Shown here: piece after piece, positions 35,291-47,475 of the stretch
How positions within the stretch are numbered: the first letter of the stretch is position 1
Layout: each line of letters begins with the position of its first letter
From: Clarkia xantiana subsp. parviflora
Taxonomy: Eukaryota; Streptophyta; Magnoliopsida; Myrtales; Onagraceae
NCBI GenBank assembly: GCA_036873135.1
Contig: JAPTYO010000007.1
Span: forward strand, 13,374,763-13,438,762
Direction: 5' to 3'
DNA: 64,000 nucleotides
Position numbers and translations under genes: made by a program
Notes under the pieces: generated by a model
Told to the model about the DNA's origin: nothing
Seen by the model: the letters and a program-made list of their open reading frames with translations, nothing else
Database searches by the model: none

Positions 35291-35707
35291 GAGCATCCAC
35301 AATGGATTTACATAAATTGTATTCTTTAAAGTTACCACGTAGATATTTATGTACACTTTAAGTAATACGTAAATTTAAGACACACGTAAAAAATATTTTA
35401 TCTGCAATCGTATTACTTAAACATGTTCCTTAAATATATTTTATTATTAAATTTTCCAACAATCACCAATAAGATATTAGTATTAATTATAAAATGAATT
35501 AATTTATAATAAAAAATTGGTTACGTAATACATAGTGCATTACTTAAATTTAAGGAATGCTTTAGGTAAAAACATAAATTTACGTGTGGGTCCCATCTTT
35601 AAGGAATGCTATGTAAAACCACTGTAGATAGTTTTTTTTGTTTTACTTAAATAAATATGTAGGACCCACGTTTACGTAATCTTTACGTAATACCACTGTG
35701 GATGCTC
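35291..35707. mobile_element. Tourist-like MITE (family 1), copy B
   Basis: 417 bases starting GAGCATCCACAATGGATTTAC and ending ACCACTGTGGATGCTC, flanked by TTA on both sides (35288-35290, 35708-35710). Opposite in orientation to copy A. No protein. Confidence 0.88.
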
Positions 35708-35710
35708 TTA

Positions 35711-38345
35711 GAAACCAAATATATAATTTTAATAAAAAGAAGATAATTAGAAATATACACAATACATTGAAATAAAATAATTATATAACTATGCAAGTAT
35801 GATTTAATTTTCCAAATTATAATACATAATGAAAAATGCAAGAATAAGAGAAATGAATCTATAAAAAAAAAGTAATAAAATATTATTTTAAGCTTTGATA
35901 TATACAAATGATATAGTATAACTGAAACATGGTCATTTAATCTCTTAGCTAATGTAGAAGTGAACATGGAAGACACTTTTTTTATTGTCTTCGATTGCCT
36001 CTAAATGCTCCATTACATGATACAATCTGTTCACAACAGTTTTGAATAAAAAAACACGATTACATTAGTTTTCAATCTAATCAAACCACCGATAAACACC
36101 AAAAAAGCAATTGAAAATGTATAAAATTATTTTTTTAACTTTATAAATAAATAAAAACATAATTTTTTGAAAGATAAATGTAAAATAGATATGTTAATAT
36201 ACAACTATTTGTTTGTTTTATATAAATTGACAAAAAATATATTCAAACAATACAAATAACGACCCGTGAAAAACTATTAAAAAAAAAAGTAAATCTGATA
36301 TTAGTAGAAAATAAGGTTTTTTAATAATTGGACAATAATTATAATTATATAATTAAAAAGGAAAAACATCCAATAATAAATATTAGAGCATAGAAACCAC
36401 CCATAAAGTGATAAAAAAAAAAAACCACCCATAAAATTATAAAGGAAACACATTGTTAGGACAATTTTTTTTTTTTTTTTTTAAATGAAGTGTTAAAATA
36501 AAATATAAAAAATGCACACCGAACAAATCCTCAAACGTACTGATAGTATAACAATAGCACCACACATATATAACTAGGATATCAAATGTATATAAGTAAA
36601 ATATAAGAATAGCATACCTCTGCGTGGAAGTGAGTAGGAGCACGTCGTGAGTGTTAAATCGTGATATAAAAGTCATCACGGTATTGTTGTTTTTGACAAA
36701 GAATAACGAAATCTCTTATCATTACACAATTTCAGTACAGGTTTCTCACTCATCTATCTTCATGTTCTATTTTTATCTCAATTTTGTGGCCTTATATACG
36801 GTAGTAAAGAATTGTAATAAGTGTATATATATTTTGGCATTTAAAATAAAATTTCATAAGTTACATTCCATTTCGAGTCGTGTGATTACTTATGGAGATA
36901 TTCTTGCATTCATGTAATGAGAAATCTATCATTTTCCTATAGAAGTCTTCGTCTCTTAAATGCTTTCCATTTTTACAAATATTCTACCATTTGATGTCAC
37001 GATTACATTTTTATTCTAAAAAATCAAATTCATCTTCTATAATTGCATACTGTTCTTTATACTATTATGTTATTAATTTATTATTGAAACTAATTTTTTA
37101 ATGGATTATTGCAACCATTTACGAAAATTGAAATTAATTACTCACTCCAAAATTTGCAAACCAAATTGAATTCTTACGATGATCAATTATTAGCTTTCAT
37201 TTTAGATTAATTTAATAGTTTGATTCATCCAAATTGTGAATTTGCTAATTCATATCATTATTTTATATCTTATATTCAATTATTATCACTATTATCTTTT
37301 TTTTTTTACTTAATTTACATGACTTTAATTTATATAATTAATTTGTCAACGCTTACTTATAATTAGTTTGCCATTAATTTTTTATTACTAAAAAAATAAT
37401 ATAAAGGAATTTTAGTTAAATTATATATTAGTTTTTTTTTGCCAAAAAATTGTAGATTAATTAGTTTGATATTATGATATATATTTTCTTTCATCTGGTT
37501 TAACCAATTTGTGAATTTTGGCAAAAAAAAAAAAATTAATAATTTGTGAATTGTCTTAATCAAACCAAATTTATCTAATTTATTCTCCATCACAATTTTT
37601 TATTGTTATGTCATCACATTTGATAATTCAAAGTAATTCATTAGTGCCTAATCATGATTCTATTGCAATTAATTATTTAATAATTACCATTGAAATTAAT
37701 ACAACTTAAATTTGAATAGAGAATTGATTTCTTCCACCACTATTTTACTCATTTTTTTTTAATTAATGGAATATTCAATAGCTATTTAATTTCTATTTTA
37801 GTTTAAGGTTTATTTTGTGTAATATATGAAGAAATTCTCATTTATCATATAAAATATAGTATTAAAAATTATATTAATTAAATATCCATTTCATTTGTTA
37901 CTATTTTATAAATAAGAAACTATTATTTATTTACTAAGCTAATAATACTTAACAACTTTCTAGCATTTTCTTTTGTTAGCTAACATTTACTATTAACATT
38001 TAGCATTTCCTTTTTTTTTGGCCAACTAGCATTTCCTTTCTTAGTTTGTAATACTATGCGTAAACCATTAACTAAAAATAGAACTTGAGGCATACAAAAA
38101 TAATAACCTACATTCATACATGTTGTACAATGCTCAATTAAAATATAATTATCTAAGTTGTAGAATTATATATACCTTAAATATGTTAAATATGTGTAGT
38201 ATATTATATGTTAATATTGAATACATTATTTTAAATAGTAAACACTAATAATATTAATAATTAATATTAAATTTGTTCGGCCAATAAATATTAAGTTTAA
38301 TTTGTGTAATTTCTCAACAATTTTATATAATAAAAAAATCACTTA
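35711..38345. other. Very AT-rich intergenic DNA
   Basis: No gene that I can support. Short open frames here are AT-rich noise. It may be the body of the Helitron-like element ending at 38374, but I see no 5' boundary. Confidence 0.4.
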
Positions 38346-38374
38346 CCGCGCAATGCGCGGGGTGTACTAACTAG
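38346..38374 (+). mobile_element. Helitron-like 3' terminus
   Basis: A perfect six-base stem CCGCGC-AAT-GCGCGG (38346-38360) is followed ten bases later by CTAG (38371-38374) and then T. This is the layout of a Helitron 3' end. Confidence 0.5.
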
Positions 38375-38767
38375 TTAGATATTATAAATGGTACACGAAT
38401 TCTATGCATATATAACATGTTTTTGTACTTTAAAAAAATTACGTAACGTTAAGCTCCTCTATTATTAGTAAAAAAAAAATGCAGGGTGACAAAGATATAA
38501 CGTTAAAGTGCTTTATTTTAGGAGAATGCCTTGATGGATGGCAAAGATTTATAATATGAAGTTATAAACTACCACTAGAAAAGTAAAAGGACCAGAAATT
38601 GAGAAGACTGATTTATTTATCCAATTTACTTATCCAACGACCCAATAATAATAATAATACGACGAACTACACCACCCAATGGTGCGCTCGACTTCCCCAA
38701 CAAGAAAAGAAAAATGAATGAGAAACGGCCCACAGTGAAGGCCATCTTTGTGATAATCACCATGACA
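38375..38767 (+). promoter_or_regulatory. Upstream region of the oligopeptidase gene
   Basis: Contains TTTATAATATG near 38550, a weak TATA candidate; nothing else definable. Confidence 0.3.
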
Positions 38768-41700
38768 ATGCTGATGGCCACTACTCGCATTTCCCTCTCA
38801 CGCTCAATCTCCAGACATTCCTTCCACCGAGTCCGCCCCCGATTACCCAAATCTCATCTCTGTCCCCTCTGGTCCTCTTCCTTCTCCTTCTGCCTCCATA
38901 CATCAAATCCCATCTCTTCTCGTCCTCCTTCTCGCTCCTTCTCTACTACTTGCGCTGCCACTCCTTCTCTTGCTGCATCCATGGCCGCCTCTCCAGCTGA
39001 AGACAACCCTCTCCTGCAGGATTTTGAATTCCCCCCTTTCGACTCCGTCGATCCCAATCACGTCCGTCCTGGAGTCCGCGCGCTCCTCAAGAAACTCGTG
39101 CGTTACTCTTAATTTTTTTTTTTTTTTTTTATCTTCTTATTATTATAAGTTAATTCAATCACGATTAGATTAACTTGGCTCGGTTTGTATGATGGAATAA
39201 ATGAAATTGGGTATAAGATTGCAAAAGTTTTTGCATTCAGTCTGCATGTTAGCAGCGTTTTTTTACACTGCTAGTGTGCTGTGGATTTTAGTCGTGCGAT
39301 TGCTTGGTCGTATATTAGCTGAGGTGATTCACTTTGATCTTGAAATGGTAGAATGCTCTGACATTTATCTCTTGTTTGTTCTGAATCTCTGCAGGAGAGT
39401 GATTTGGAGGAATTAGAGAGATCAGTGGAACCATCGTGGCCTAAACTGGTAGAGCCACTGGAGAGGATTGTGGATAGGCTGGCCATTGTTTGGGGAATGG
39501 TTAACCATCTGAAGGCTGTTAAGGATTCAGCTGAGCTTAGGTCTGCCATCGAGGAAGTCCAGGTAAACCCGTCCCTTTATATGAAACAGCGCTACTTTGA
39601 TTGTCTACATGCTATCTCAAGTTTGTTAATCCTGCTAAAGAGAAGGTTTAAGGAAATGTTCAATTCCCTTAACTTTTGGCATCCAAAGAACTGCTGCGGG
39701 TTTAGACAATCTCAAAGAGCAACACCCCAAACACATTATTTGAGCCAAATACAATCTTTTAAAAGAAAATCATGCATGAGGTAACATGATTTGCCACACA
39801 TACTTAAAAGACCGCACCTTCATAACACGTTCTATGAACTCACAAAATCCATGTGGTCAACCATAAAATTCTCAATATATGTGGATCATACTTAATGTTA
39901 TGTAACTTCTAATGCAAGGGTTTACTTGTTATATGGATACAACCACCATAGCATCTGCCCTTGCATTAAAATCCCACTTGTACCATTGATGCTTACAGTG
40001 CTTAGATTTCACTTGCAGGAAGAAAAAGTTAAATTCCAGCTTAGACTGGGGCAAAGTAAGCCCATTTACAATGCATTTAAGGCTATTCAAGACTCGCCTG
40101 ATTGGCAAAATCTAAGTGATGCCCGTAAGCGTATTGTTGAGAGTGAGTAAATCCCTTCTTATGCTGACAGCACTTGGATGTTGTTACTTGTTGAATTTAT
40201 TTTACAACTTGTCCAGTTTCTTACATTTATATTGTTATTCTGCTACATAAATTTTTCATCTCAAAGTAGAGTTATTTGACAAACCATCTTATTCTTTTTA
40301 TTATGCAGACCAGATAAAAGAAGCTGTTCTTATTGGTGTCTCCTTGGAGGATGATAAAAGGGATCAGTTTAACAAAGTTGAGCAGGTAGTTATTTTGCCT
40401 CAAATGTATTTAATACTGGGGATAGTTGAGACTCGAGGAAAACAGGTTTAGAGAATCATAGCATAGACATGAGACTCTGTTTAATGTAGTTTCATCTCAC
40501 TCTCCCATGATTAATATAACCTTGATAGACTAGCTTTTATAATAATGTTTTACTTCTTGCACATTGAGTAGAATCTGCAAATCTTTTTAAGGTTAACAAA
40601 TAAGCTCCACTTTTTCAGCCTTCCTGCATATCATGCTATTGAATCTTGCCGTGTTTAGGTTCTAACTTGTAATTCTTATACACCTAAAACTATAGGAGCT
40701 TGAGAAGTTATCAAAGAAATTTGATGAGAATGTACTGGATGCAACCAAACAATATGAAAAGTTAATTACCAATAAGAAGGACATTGAAGGATTGCCTGAA
40801 ACTGCCCTTGGATTGGGTGCTCAAACTGCGGTGTCTAAGGTATAGTATCTTCAATAAACTCTTAGTTTTTCTTTTCATTTATAGGATTTGTTTCACTATA
40901 AGTGTGCAAACTTTTTTGAATCTATTCACAATTCAATAATTTTTCAATTTCCAATAGGGGCATGAGAATGCTACTCCTGAAAATGGTCCCTGGATAATTA
41001 CGTTGGATGCTCCAAGTTATATGGCAGTGATGCAACATGCAAAAAACCGATCTTTGCGTGAGGAAGTCTACCGTGCTTATTTAATGCGCGCCTCTAGTGG
41101 AGATATAAATAATACACCTATTATTGACCAAATTCTAAAGCTAAGATTGGAAAAGGCTCAGCTCCTTGGATACAAGAATTATGCAGAGGTATAACTCTAA
41201 CCTGATTCTTTTCTAGATTATTCTGGTCGACACTCTTCTCATCAACAATATTAGAGTGCAAGTTATATTCAGTGATGGTTCTATATCTTTAGATTCACCA
41301 ATTATCCCTTCTTTAACATGGATATATTTATCTATTCATATGCTTTTTGACTTTCTGGTTCGTATACATACAAAGAAGAACGAAACTGTGATAGATATTG
41401 ACACTCCCTGTCGGTCTTCCCCAAATAATTATTTTGTGAAGGTCAGTTTAATATCATATGCATAATAGATATTTCATATTTGAATTGTCAGGTCAGCATG
41501 GCGTTGAAAATGGCTACTGTTAGTAAAGCTGAAGAGCTTCTGGAAAAACTTCGAAGTGCCTCTTGGGATTCTGCAGTTCAAGGTTGTGCCTCTAATTTTC
41601 CTATTTAAATCCTATTCTATCTGTGTCAACAATTTTAGATTTACTATATAAGGCTCTAAGTTCTAGCCAACTGTATTAAGTCAACAAAGACTAAGAAAAC

Positions 41701-44570
41701 CAGTGCTGCAGGCTGGTGCCTCTTTTTCGCTAATTTGTTGGCTGTACTAGATGCAAACAGGACAACTTAGCTTAAATGTCTTAGAGAAAACCTCTGAACT
41801 GTTCCAACTTCTCTTTTCCCTTGTCTGCTCTCTCATTCCAGAGTAATTGTGTTTGCATATTGAGATGAAACATGCGATATGATTCTGGTTCTTATTGAAC
41901 TTTAGAAATTATTTAAATGTCGAACAAGAAAGTTTCATATCTAAAAGTATCATCACACACTTATCAATCGAGCTATAAAATTATGAGGTTACCTCCCATC
42001 TGTAGGTAAACCTGACTCGCAACCTTGATCACTTTCAGGTGTGAACTTGCGTATAATATTGTTATAATTTTTTGAAATAACTGGCGATCTTTTTATTTGC
42101 AGACATGGAAGACATAAAAAGCTTTTCCAAGAATCATGGTGCTGCAGAAGCTGATGATTTAAATCACTGGGACCTCACTTTCTGGAGTGAGAGGCTGCGG
42201 GAGTCAAAATATGACATCAACGAGGTCTCTTTATAATATTGATACCACTTATGTTATTTTGGAAACAATTTCCTTATGTTGTTACTGTTGGATTTTTGTT
42301 GGGTAAGAAAGCAAAATTAGCATTCTAACTCTGTGAACATTGGCTTAATTCACTGATTACTCCAGGAAGCATTGCGCCCATACTTCTCACTGCCTAAGGT
42401 TATGGATGGACTCTTCAACCTAGTAAAGATGCTTTTCGGAATTGAAGTTGAATCAGCCGATGGCTTGGCACCGGTAACATATATTGCTTCACCATTCTGC
42501 CTTTTATTTTCCTCACTCATGTCTTATGGATTTTTTCTGTCTTCAAGGTCTGGAACAAAGACGTCAGCTTCTACCGTGTGAAGGATTTGTCAGGAACTCC
42601 AATTGCATATTTTTATTTTGATCCATATTCTCGACCAGCTGAAAAGCGGGGAGGTGCCTGGATGGATGAGGTTGTTGCAAGAAGCCGGGTGTTTTCGCGT
42701 GATGGTACCAATGCAAGGTTACCTGTGGCACACATGGTCTGTAATCAAATGCCACCTGTTGGGGACAAGCCGAGCCTTATGACTTTCCGTGAGGTAATAT
42801 AATTACTCATTGCTCTGCATATATGTAGAACAATGGAGGATCATGAACACCCACTATTTTGATTTAAGCTACGTAGTTGAGATTATCTTACGCAGTGACT
42901 TGTAACACTTATTTGGCAGGTTGAAACTGTCTTCCATGAATTCGGGCATGCGCTTCAGCATATGCTAACCAGGCAAGATGAGGGTCTGGTTGCTGGTATC
43001 CGTGGCATAGAGTGGGATGCTGTTGAATTGCCATCCCAGTTTATGGAGAATTGGTGCTATCACAGGTGATGTTCTATCCAGATATAGTGCATAGTCACGA
43101 TGAAACATCTATAACAACAATCATCACTCATTAGAAGATGAAATATTTAATTTTAACAGTGGGACATTGTTTCACTTTCACCATGAAATATAAGTGATTG
43201 GTCCATAGCTACTACATATACACGATTTTCCAATTGAAAGAGGAAACCACTGGAATCATGTGGGAAATTAATGAAAGAAGATTATTAATAGCACAATTTA
43301 TCTTGAAATAAACAAATTTTGAGTTAACATGTACAGGGATACGTTGATGGGTATAGCAAAGCACTATGAAACTGGTGAGAGTCTCCCTGAAGAAGTATAC
43401 CAGAAGCTCCTTGCAGCAAGGACTTTCCGTGCTGGCACATTAAGCCTCCGCCAAGTCAGTGATAATAATTTAGACCCCCTAAAATTCTATTTCCCTCAAA
43501 TTACAACCTTTTTTCGTTGATATTAACTGCTTTTACATCTGTGGTGTCCTGTTCTCAGATAAGATTTGCAAGTTTAGATTTAGAGCTGCACTCTAAATAT
43601 ATACCTGGTGGGGAAGAGTCTGTTTATGATGTAGATCGAAGGGTCAGTGAGAAGACGCAGATTCTTCCTCCTCTCCCTGAAGATCGATTCTTGTGCGGTT
43701 TCAGCCACATCTTTGCAGGTTGGTCTTTGTAGAGAATCCTAAATCTTTACATTATTATAGTGTATACTAACTAATATGTAATTGGTAATTTTTACACCCT
43801 TGTATCAAATCTAATTGTTCCGTCTTCTTTTTCCTCTAAATTTAGGCGGATATGCTGCTGGATACTACAGTTATAAGGTAATAAACCATCATCCTCTCTC
43901 TGTACAAACCATAATTCAAAATATCCATTTTGGTATTCCAGTAAGGCTGTGTTTCCCTTTCAAATAGGATGCAAGTTCGAACTTCTTTTTTTTTTTTCCC
44001 TATTGTGGGGAGCTTTCATTTGTGCATTTCAGAAATTATTATTATTATCAGTGTTTGGGTCCATAAAATTAATAATAAATAAAATAAAATGCTGTACGTA
44101 GTTTATTCTAACTTTGAACATGTATGTGGCCATACAGTGGGCAGAGGTTCTGTCAGCTGATGCTTTTTCAGCCTTTGAAGATGTTGGACTCAGTGACACC
44201 AAGGTATGTAATTTTTAATGCCAGTAGCTTGACTGATTGATACCAAAAGGCCAACTATTTTACATCAAAATAAAATCTATATCATCATTCTCAACAACAG
44301 GCCGTGAAGGAAACAGGTCATCGGTTCCGGGAGACAATTCTTGCTCTTGGAGGTGGAAAAGAGCCATTAAAGGTTGTTTTTTTTTTTTTTGCTAAGCTGG
44401 TTTGGTGGGACATTTAGTCTATCTCTATATATATATATGAAGTGAAACAATATGATTACTTATTTGTCATTGTTTGGCTTCAATTGCAGGTGTTTGTTGA
44501 GTTCCGTGGGCGAGAACCTTCGCCGGATGCATTGCTAAGGCATAATGGTCTCTTGCCTGTTTCTGCTTAA
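38768..44570 (+). CDS. OOP: Organellar oligopeptidase (thimet-type M3 zinc metallopeptidase)
   Basis: Zinc peptidase that degrades presequence fragments and other short peptides in mitochondria and chloroplasts. Seventeen exons: 38768-39097, 39395-39562, 40019-40142, 40309-40385, 40696-40839, 40958-41188, 41492-41582, 42103-42224, 42366-42473, 42548-42793, 42920-43065, 43337-43454, 43559-43718, 43846-43877, 44138-44203, 44301-44372, 44490-44570. They total 2316 bases, an exact open frame of 771 aa. The first 75 or so residues are Ser/Arg-rich, fitting a dual-targeting presequence, and mature homology begins at [15 protein letters not shown]. The zinc motif HEFGH lies in exon 11 within [12 protein letters not shown]. 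The C-terminus reads [19 protein letters not shown]. The start chosen is MLMATTR, matching the family; an upstream in-frame ATG (38714) is less likely. Confidence 0.95.
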
Positions 44571-45180
44571 CTAAAGTGTATACCAAATCAACTAGTTGCG
44601 AAAGCTGTCTCCACATAGCTAATCTTGCATTACGGTGGAGTGTTTTTTTTTTTTTTTTGATAGACCTAGTTCTGCAGAAGGTGTCCTTGTCTTTGGAGAT
44701 TTGTTTGCAGGAGTATAACTATTATATCATCCTTTTGGATTAGGTAATGAACAAAGAAATTTGCATATCTTCTTTCCTATGATCAGGCTGACAATGGTTA
44801 GGTTATGGTACGATGGTTAGGTTATGGTACGATTATTAGAAATTCCATAACCGTGCCATAACTACATATATATTTGTTAGTACTGTAACCGTATCTATAA
44901 TCACCGTTTCACCTTAGTTTTACTTGTATACTCATATTTTTAAAATATGTTCATAAACTAGTAAAATAATCTAATTTTATACACAAAGTAACTAAGATTA
45001 ATCCGGCTTCAATCTATAAGAAATTTAAACTAATAATTAACACTTCAAGGCTCATAGTATATTACATAACCAACACTAGGAAAATTAAATGAGATATGAG
45101 AGTGAGATGGTGAACATAGCTAACATTAATCAATGGTTATGGAGGTGACCAAAAGAAAATGAACCTAAGTAACCGAATTA

Positions 45181-45222
<42 letters not shown>

Positions 45223-45257
45223 AGAGTTGTCCTCACCCCCAAAAGGTACCTTTTGAA
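44571..45257. other. 3' flank of the oligopeptidase gene and intergenic DNA
   Basis: A sequence GGTTAGGTTATGGTACGA is tandemly repeated at 44798-44835. Similar CATAACC/GGTTATGG-rich sequence lies at 5850-6990 and at 47045-47130, so this is probably the edge of an old repeat. No gene. Confidence 0.4.
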
Positions 45258-45782
45258 CATTTTTATTTTTATTTTATTTTATTTTATTTTATATATATAT
45301 ATTATATTTAATTTCCATACTTTTTTTATTATATATATATATGTTATATTTAGTTCCCCTATTTTTATAAAATTGGCGATTTACTATTACTAAAAAAAAC
45401 ATTTAGTTACATTTTGTTATTTTTAGTTTTTTAGGTCGCGTAATTGGTAGGTCACCGTAATTATTATTAATTTCTCCATCAAATATACTTATAAATTAGA
45501 GTCAACATTTTTATTTTTATTTTTTTTATTTTTATTTTTATTTTTGTTTTATTTTATTATATATATATATATATATATATTATATTTAGTTTCCATACTT
45601 TTTTTATTATATATATGTTATATTTAGTTCCCCTATTTTTATAAAATTGGCGATTTACTATTACTAAAAAAAACCATTTAGTTACATTTTGTTATTTTTA
45701 GTTTTTTAGGTCGCGTAATTGGTAGGTCACCGTAATTATTATTAATTTCTCCATCAAATATACTTATAAATTAGAGTCAACA
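45258..45782. repeat. Direct tandem duplication of an AT-rich unit of about 265 bases
   Basis: The block with TTATATTTAGTTCCCCTATTT, TTGGCGATTTACTATTAC, GTCGCGTAATTGGTAGGTC and AATTAGAGTCAACAT occurs at 45341-45509 and again at 45615-45782 with only a few differences. Each copy is preceded by similar TTTTATTTTA/(TA)n sequence. Confidence 0.85.
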
Positions 45783-47012
45783 TGCATTCAATAGGTGCAA
45801 ATGTAAGGTAGATGCATTTTTCCATTCACTATATCACCGATTTGGAGATGTTCCGCTTGTTGACATTTTTGTATCAAATAAATTAGTCACTTGCTAACTC
45901 ATATAACATATGGATCAAATGTGGTTCTTGAAGTTTGACTTTACATATAACATGTTACTCAATGTTTAATACTTAATGACTCGAACTATCGATTTACTTC
46001 TTGCGTTTGTAAATTCAATCATATCTGGTATCTCCTAATTGATAGTTGAATAAATAGTTAAGTTGAATTCAAGTATAAACTTTAGACATTAGTGTTTTAA
46101 AAAAATTGATGATTTAGTCCCTACATATTTGAGTATTACTAAAAATTTCATTAGATAAATTGCATTAACTTTTTTGTTAAGGTCGCTTAACTGACATATT
46201 ACATTAATTATCATTAACTTATTAATACAATATACCTATAAATTTGAGCCACCCATAAAGTATGATATGTACTCAACTCATGCAAACTTCGAGTACATGT
46301 TGAGATTTTTGTGTATCACATAGATCAGTCACTTGTCAAATCATATCAAATGTCAAAATATGGGTCAACCACGGTTCTTGAATTTTGATCTTTTACAGAT
46401 AACCTGGTACTCATTCATTGTCCAACATTTAGGGTGTCGAATAATTAATTTAGTTCTTCTCTTTGTCAATTAAATCAAATTGTAACCTAATTAGTAGTTA
46501 AATAAGTAATTGACATATCAAGTATAAACTTTAGATTTTAATGAATTGAAATTTCCTTTAGCGTCCCGTTGGCCATTTTTTTTTCCTTTAGCGTTAAATC
46601 AATTTTTGTTGGTATTATGATATAAAATTGCATGAAAAGTTTATAGTTACGTTTGTATAGGTCAAACTGCTCCACCGATGACTCTAAGTGGCTAATTACG
46701 GACTTACATTCTTCACTCCTCAAGTTGATAAATTAGATACAACTTTGTCATTAATAACTCACGTCATGCTCAATCCAACTCATCATTAGTTATAACAGTA
46801 AATTAGTATCGTAATTTAAAGCAATAGTTAATTTTTTGACTTAATCATCCTCTTCTATTTTTCCTGTTTTGAATTACTTTGTGTCGTTTTTTTCGAAACC
46901 CTAAACTTGGCCATGTATTAACTACATATTAAAATATTAGAAAACTGAAGATAAATTATGTATTTTGAAATTTAGACGATTGATACGCGTGCAACGCACG
47001 CGTTAATAACTA

Positions 47013-47013
<1 letters not shown>
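45783..47013 (+). mobile_element. Helitron-like 3' portion, better preserved copy
   Basis: Internal similarity between 45800-46020 and 46260-46470 suggests tandem repeats inside. The end has a perfect eight-base stem ACGCGTGC-AAC-GCACGCGT (46985-47003) followed by TAATAACTAG, with CTAG at 47010-47013 and T next. It resembles 7000-8094. No coding capacity; 5' end not found. Confidence 0.55.
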
Positions 47014-47047
<34 letters not shown>

Positions 47048-47475
47048 ATATCATAATCATACCATAATGAGTATAAACTTCATTACTATAACCGTACCTG
47101 TAGTAAACTATAATGATAAATAATGCAAAAACTATGATCATTACATCATTATCAGCCCTACCTATGATGAATCCATACTTTGAAATTTGTTTTCTGCTTG
47201 AGTTGATTGTAGTACATGAACCTACTACATTCTCCACTACTATTATTCCACTTAACTACAATGTGGTTTATCCAAATAATAGGAAACCCAAGTGATGGCT
47301 CTTCAACCAAACCTTCTACTCATTAGCTCAAACCTGTAAACCCTCTATCAGTTTGTGAATCCAGTCTCAAGTATGTTTTTACTATATACATACAGCAGGA
47401 GGACTCGAAAGCCGCAACAGAAACTTGCTGCTTCTTCATGGCTTGGCTGGTAAGTTGTTTCTTCTGTCTGTCTGT
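47014..47475. other. Intergenic DNA 3' of the receptor-like kinase gene
   Basis: A (TA)n stretch to 47044, then CATAACC-rich repeat-like sequence and the likely 3' UTR of the kinase gene. No gene. Confidence 0.4.

Noticed and set aside
35683..37593. Several AT-rich frames of 70-97 codons
   Set aside because: Composition of Ile/Tyr/Phe/Lys with no motif, in transposon-rich AT DNA; expected by chance.
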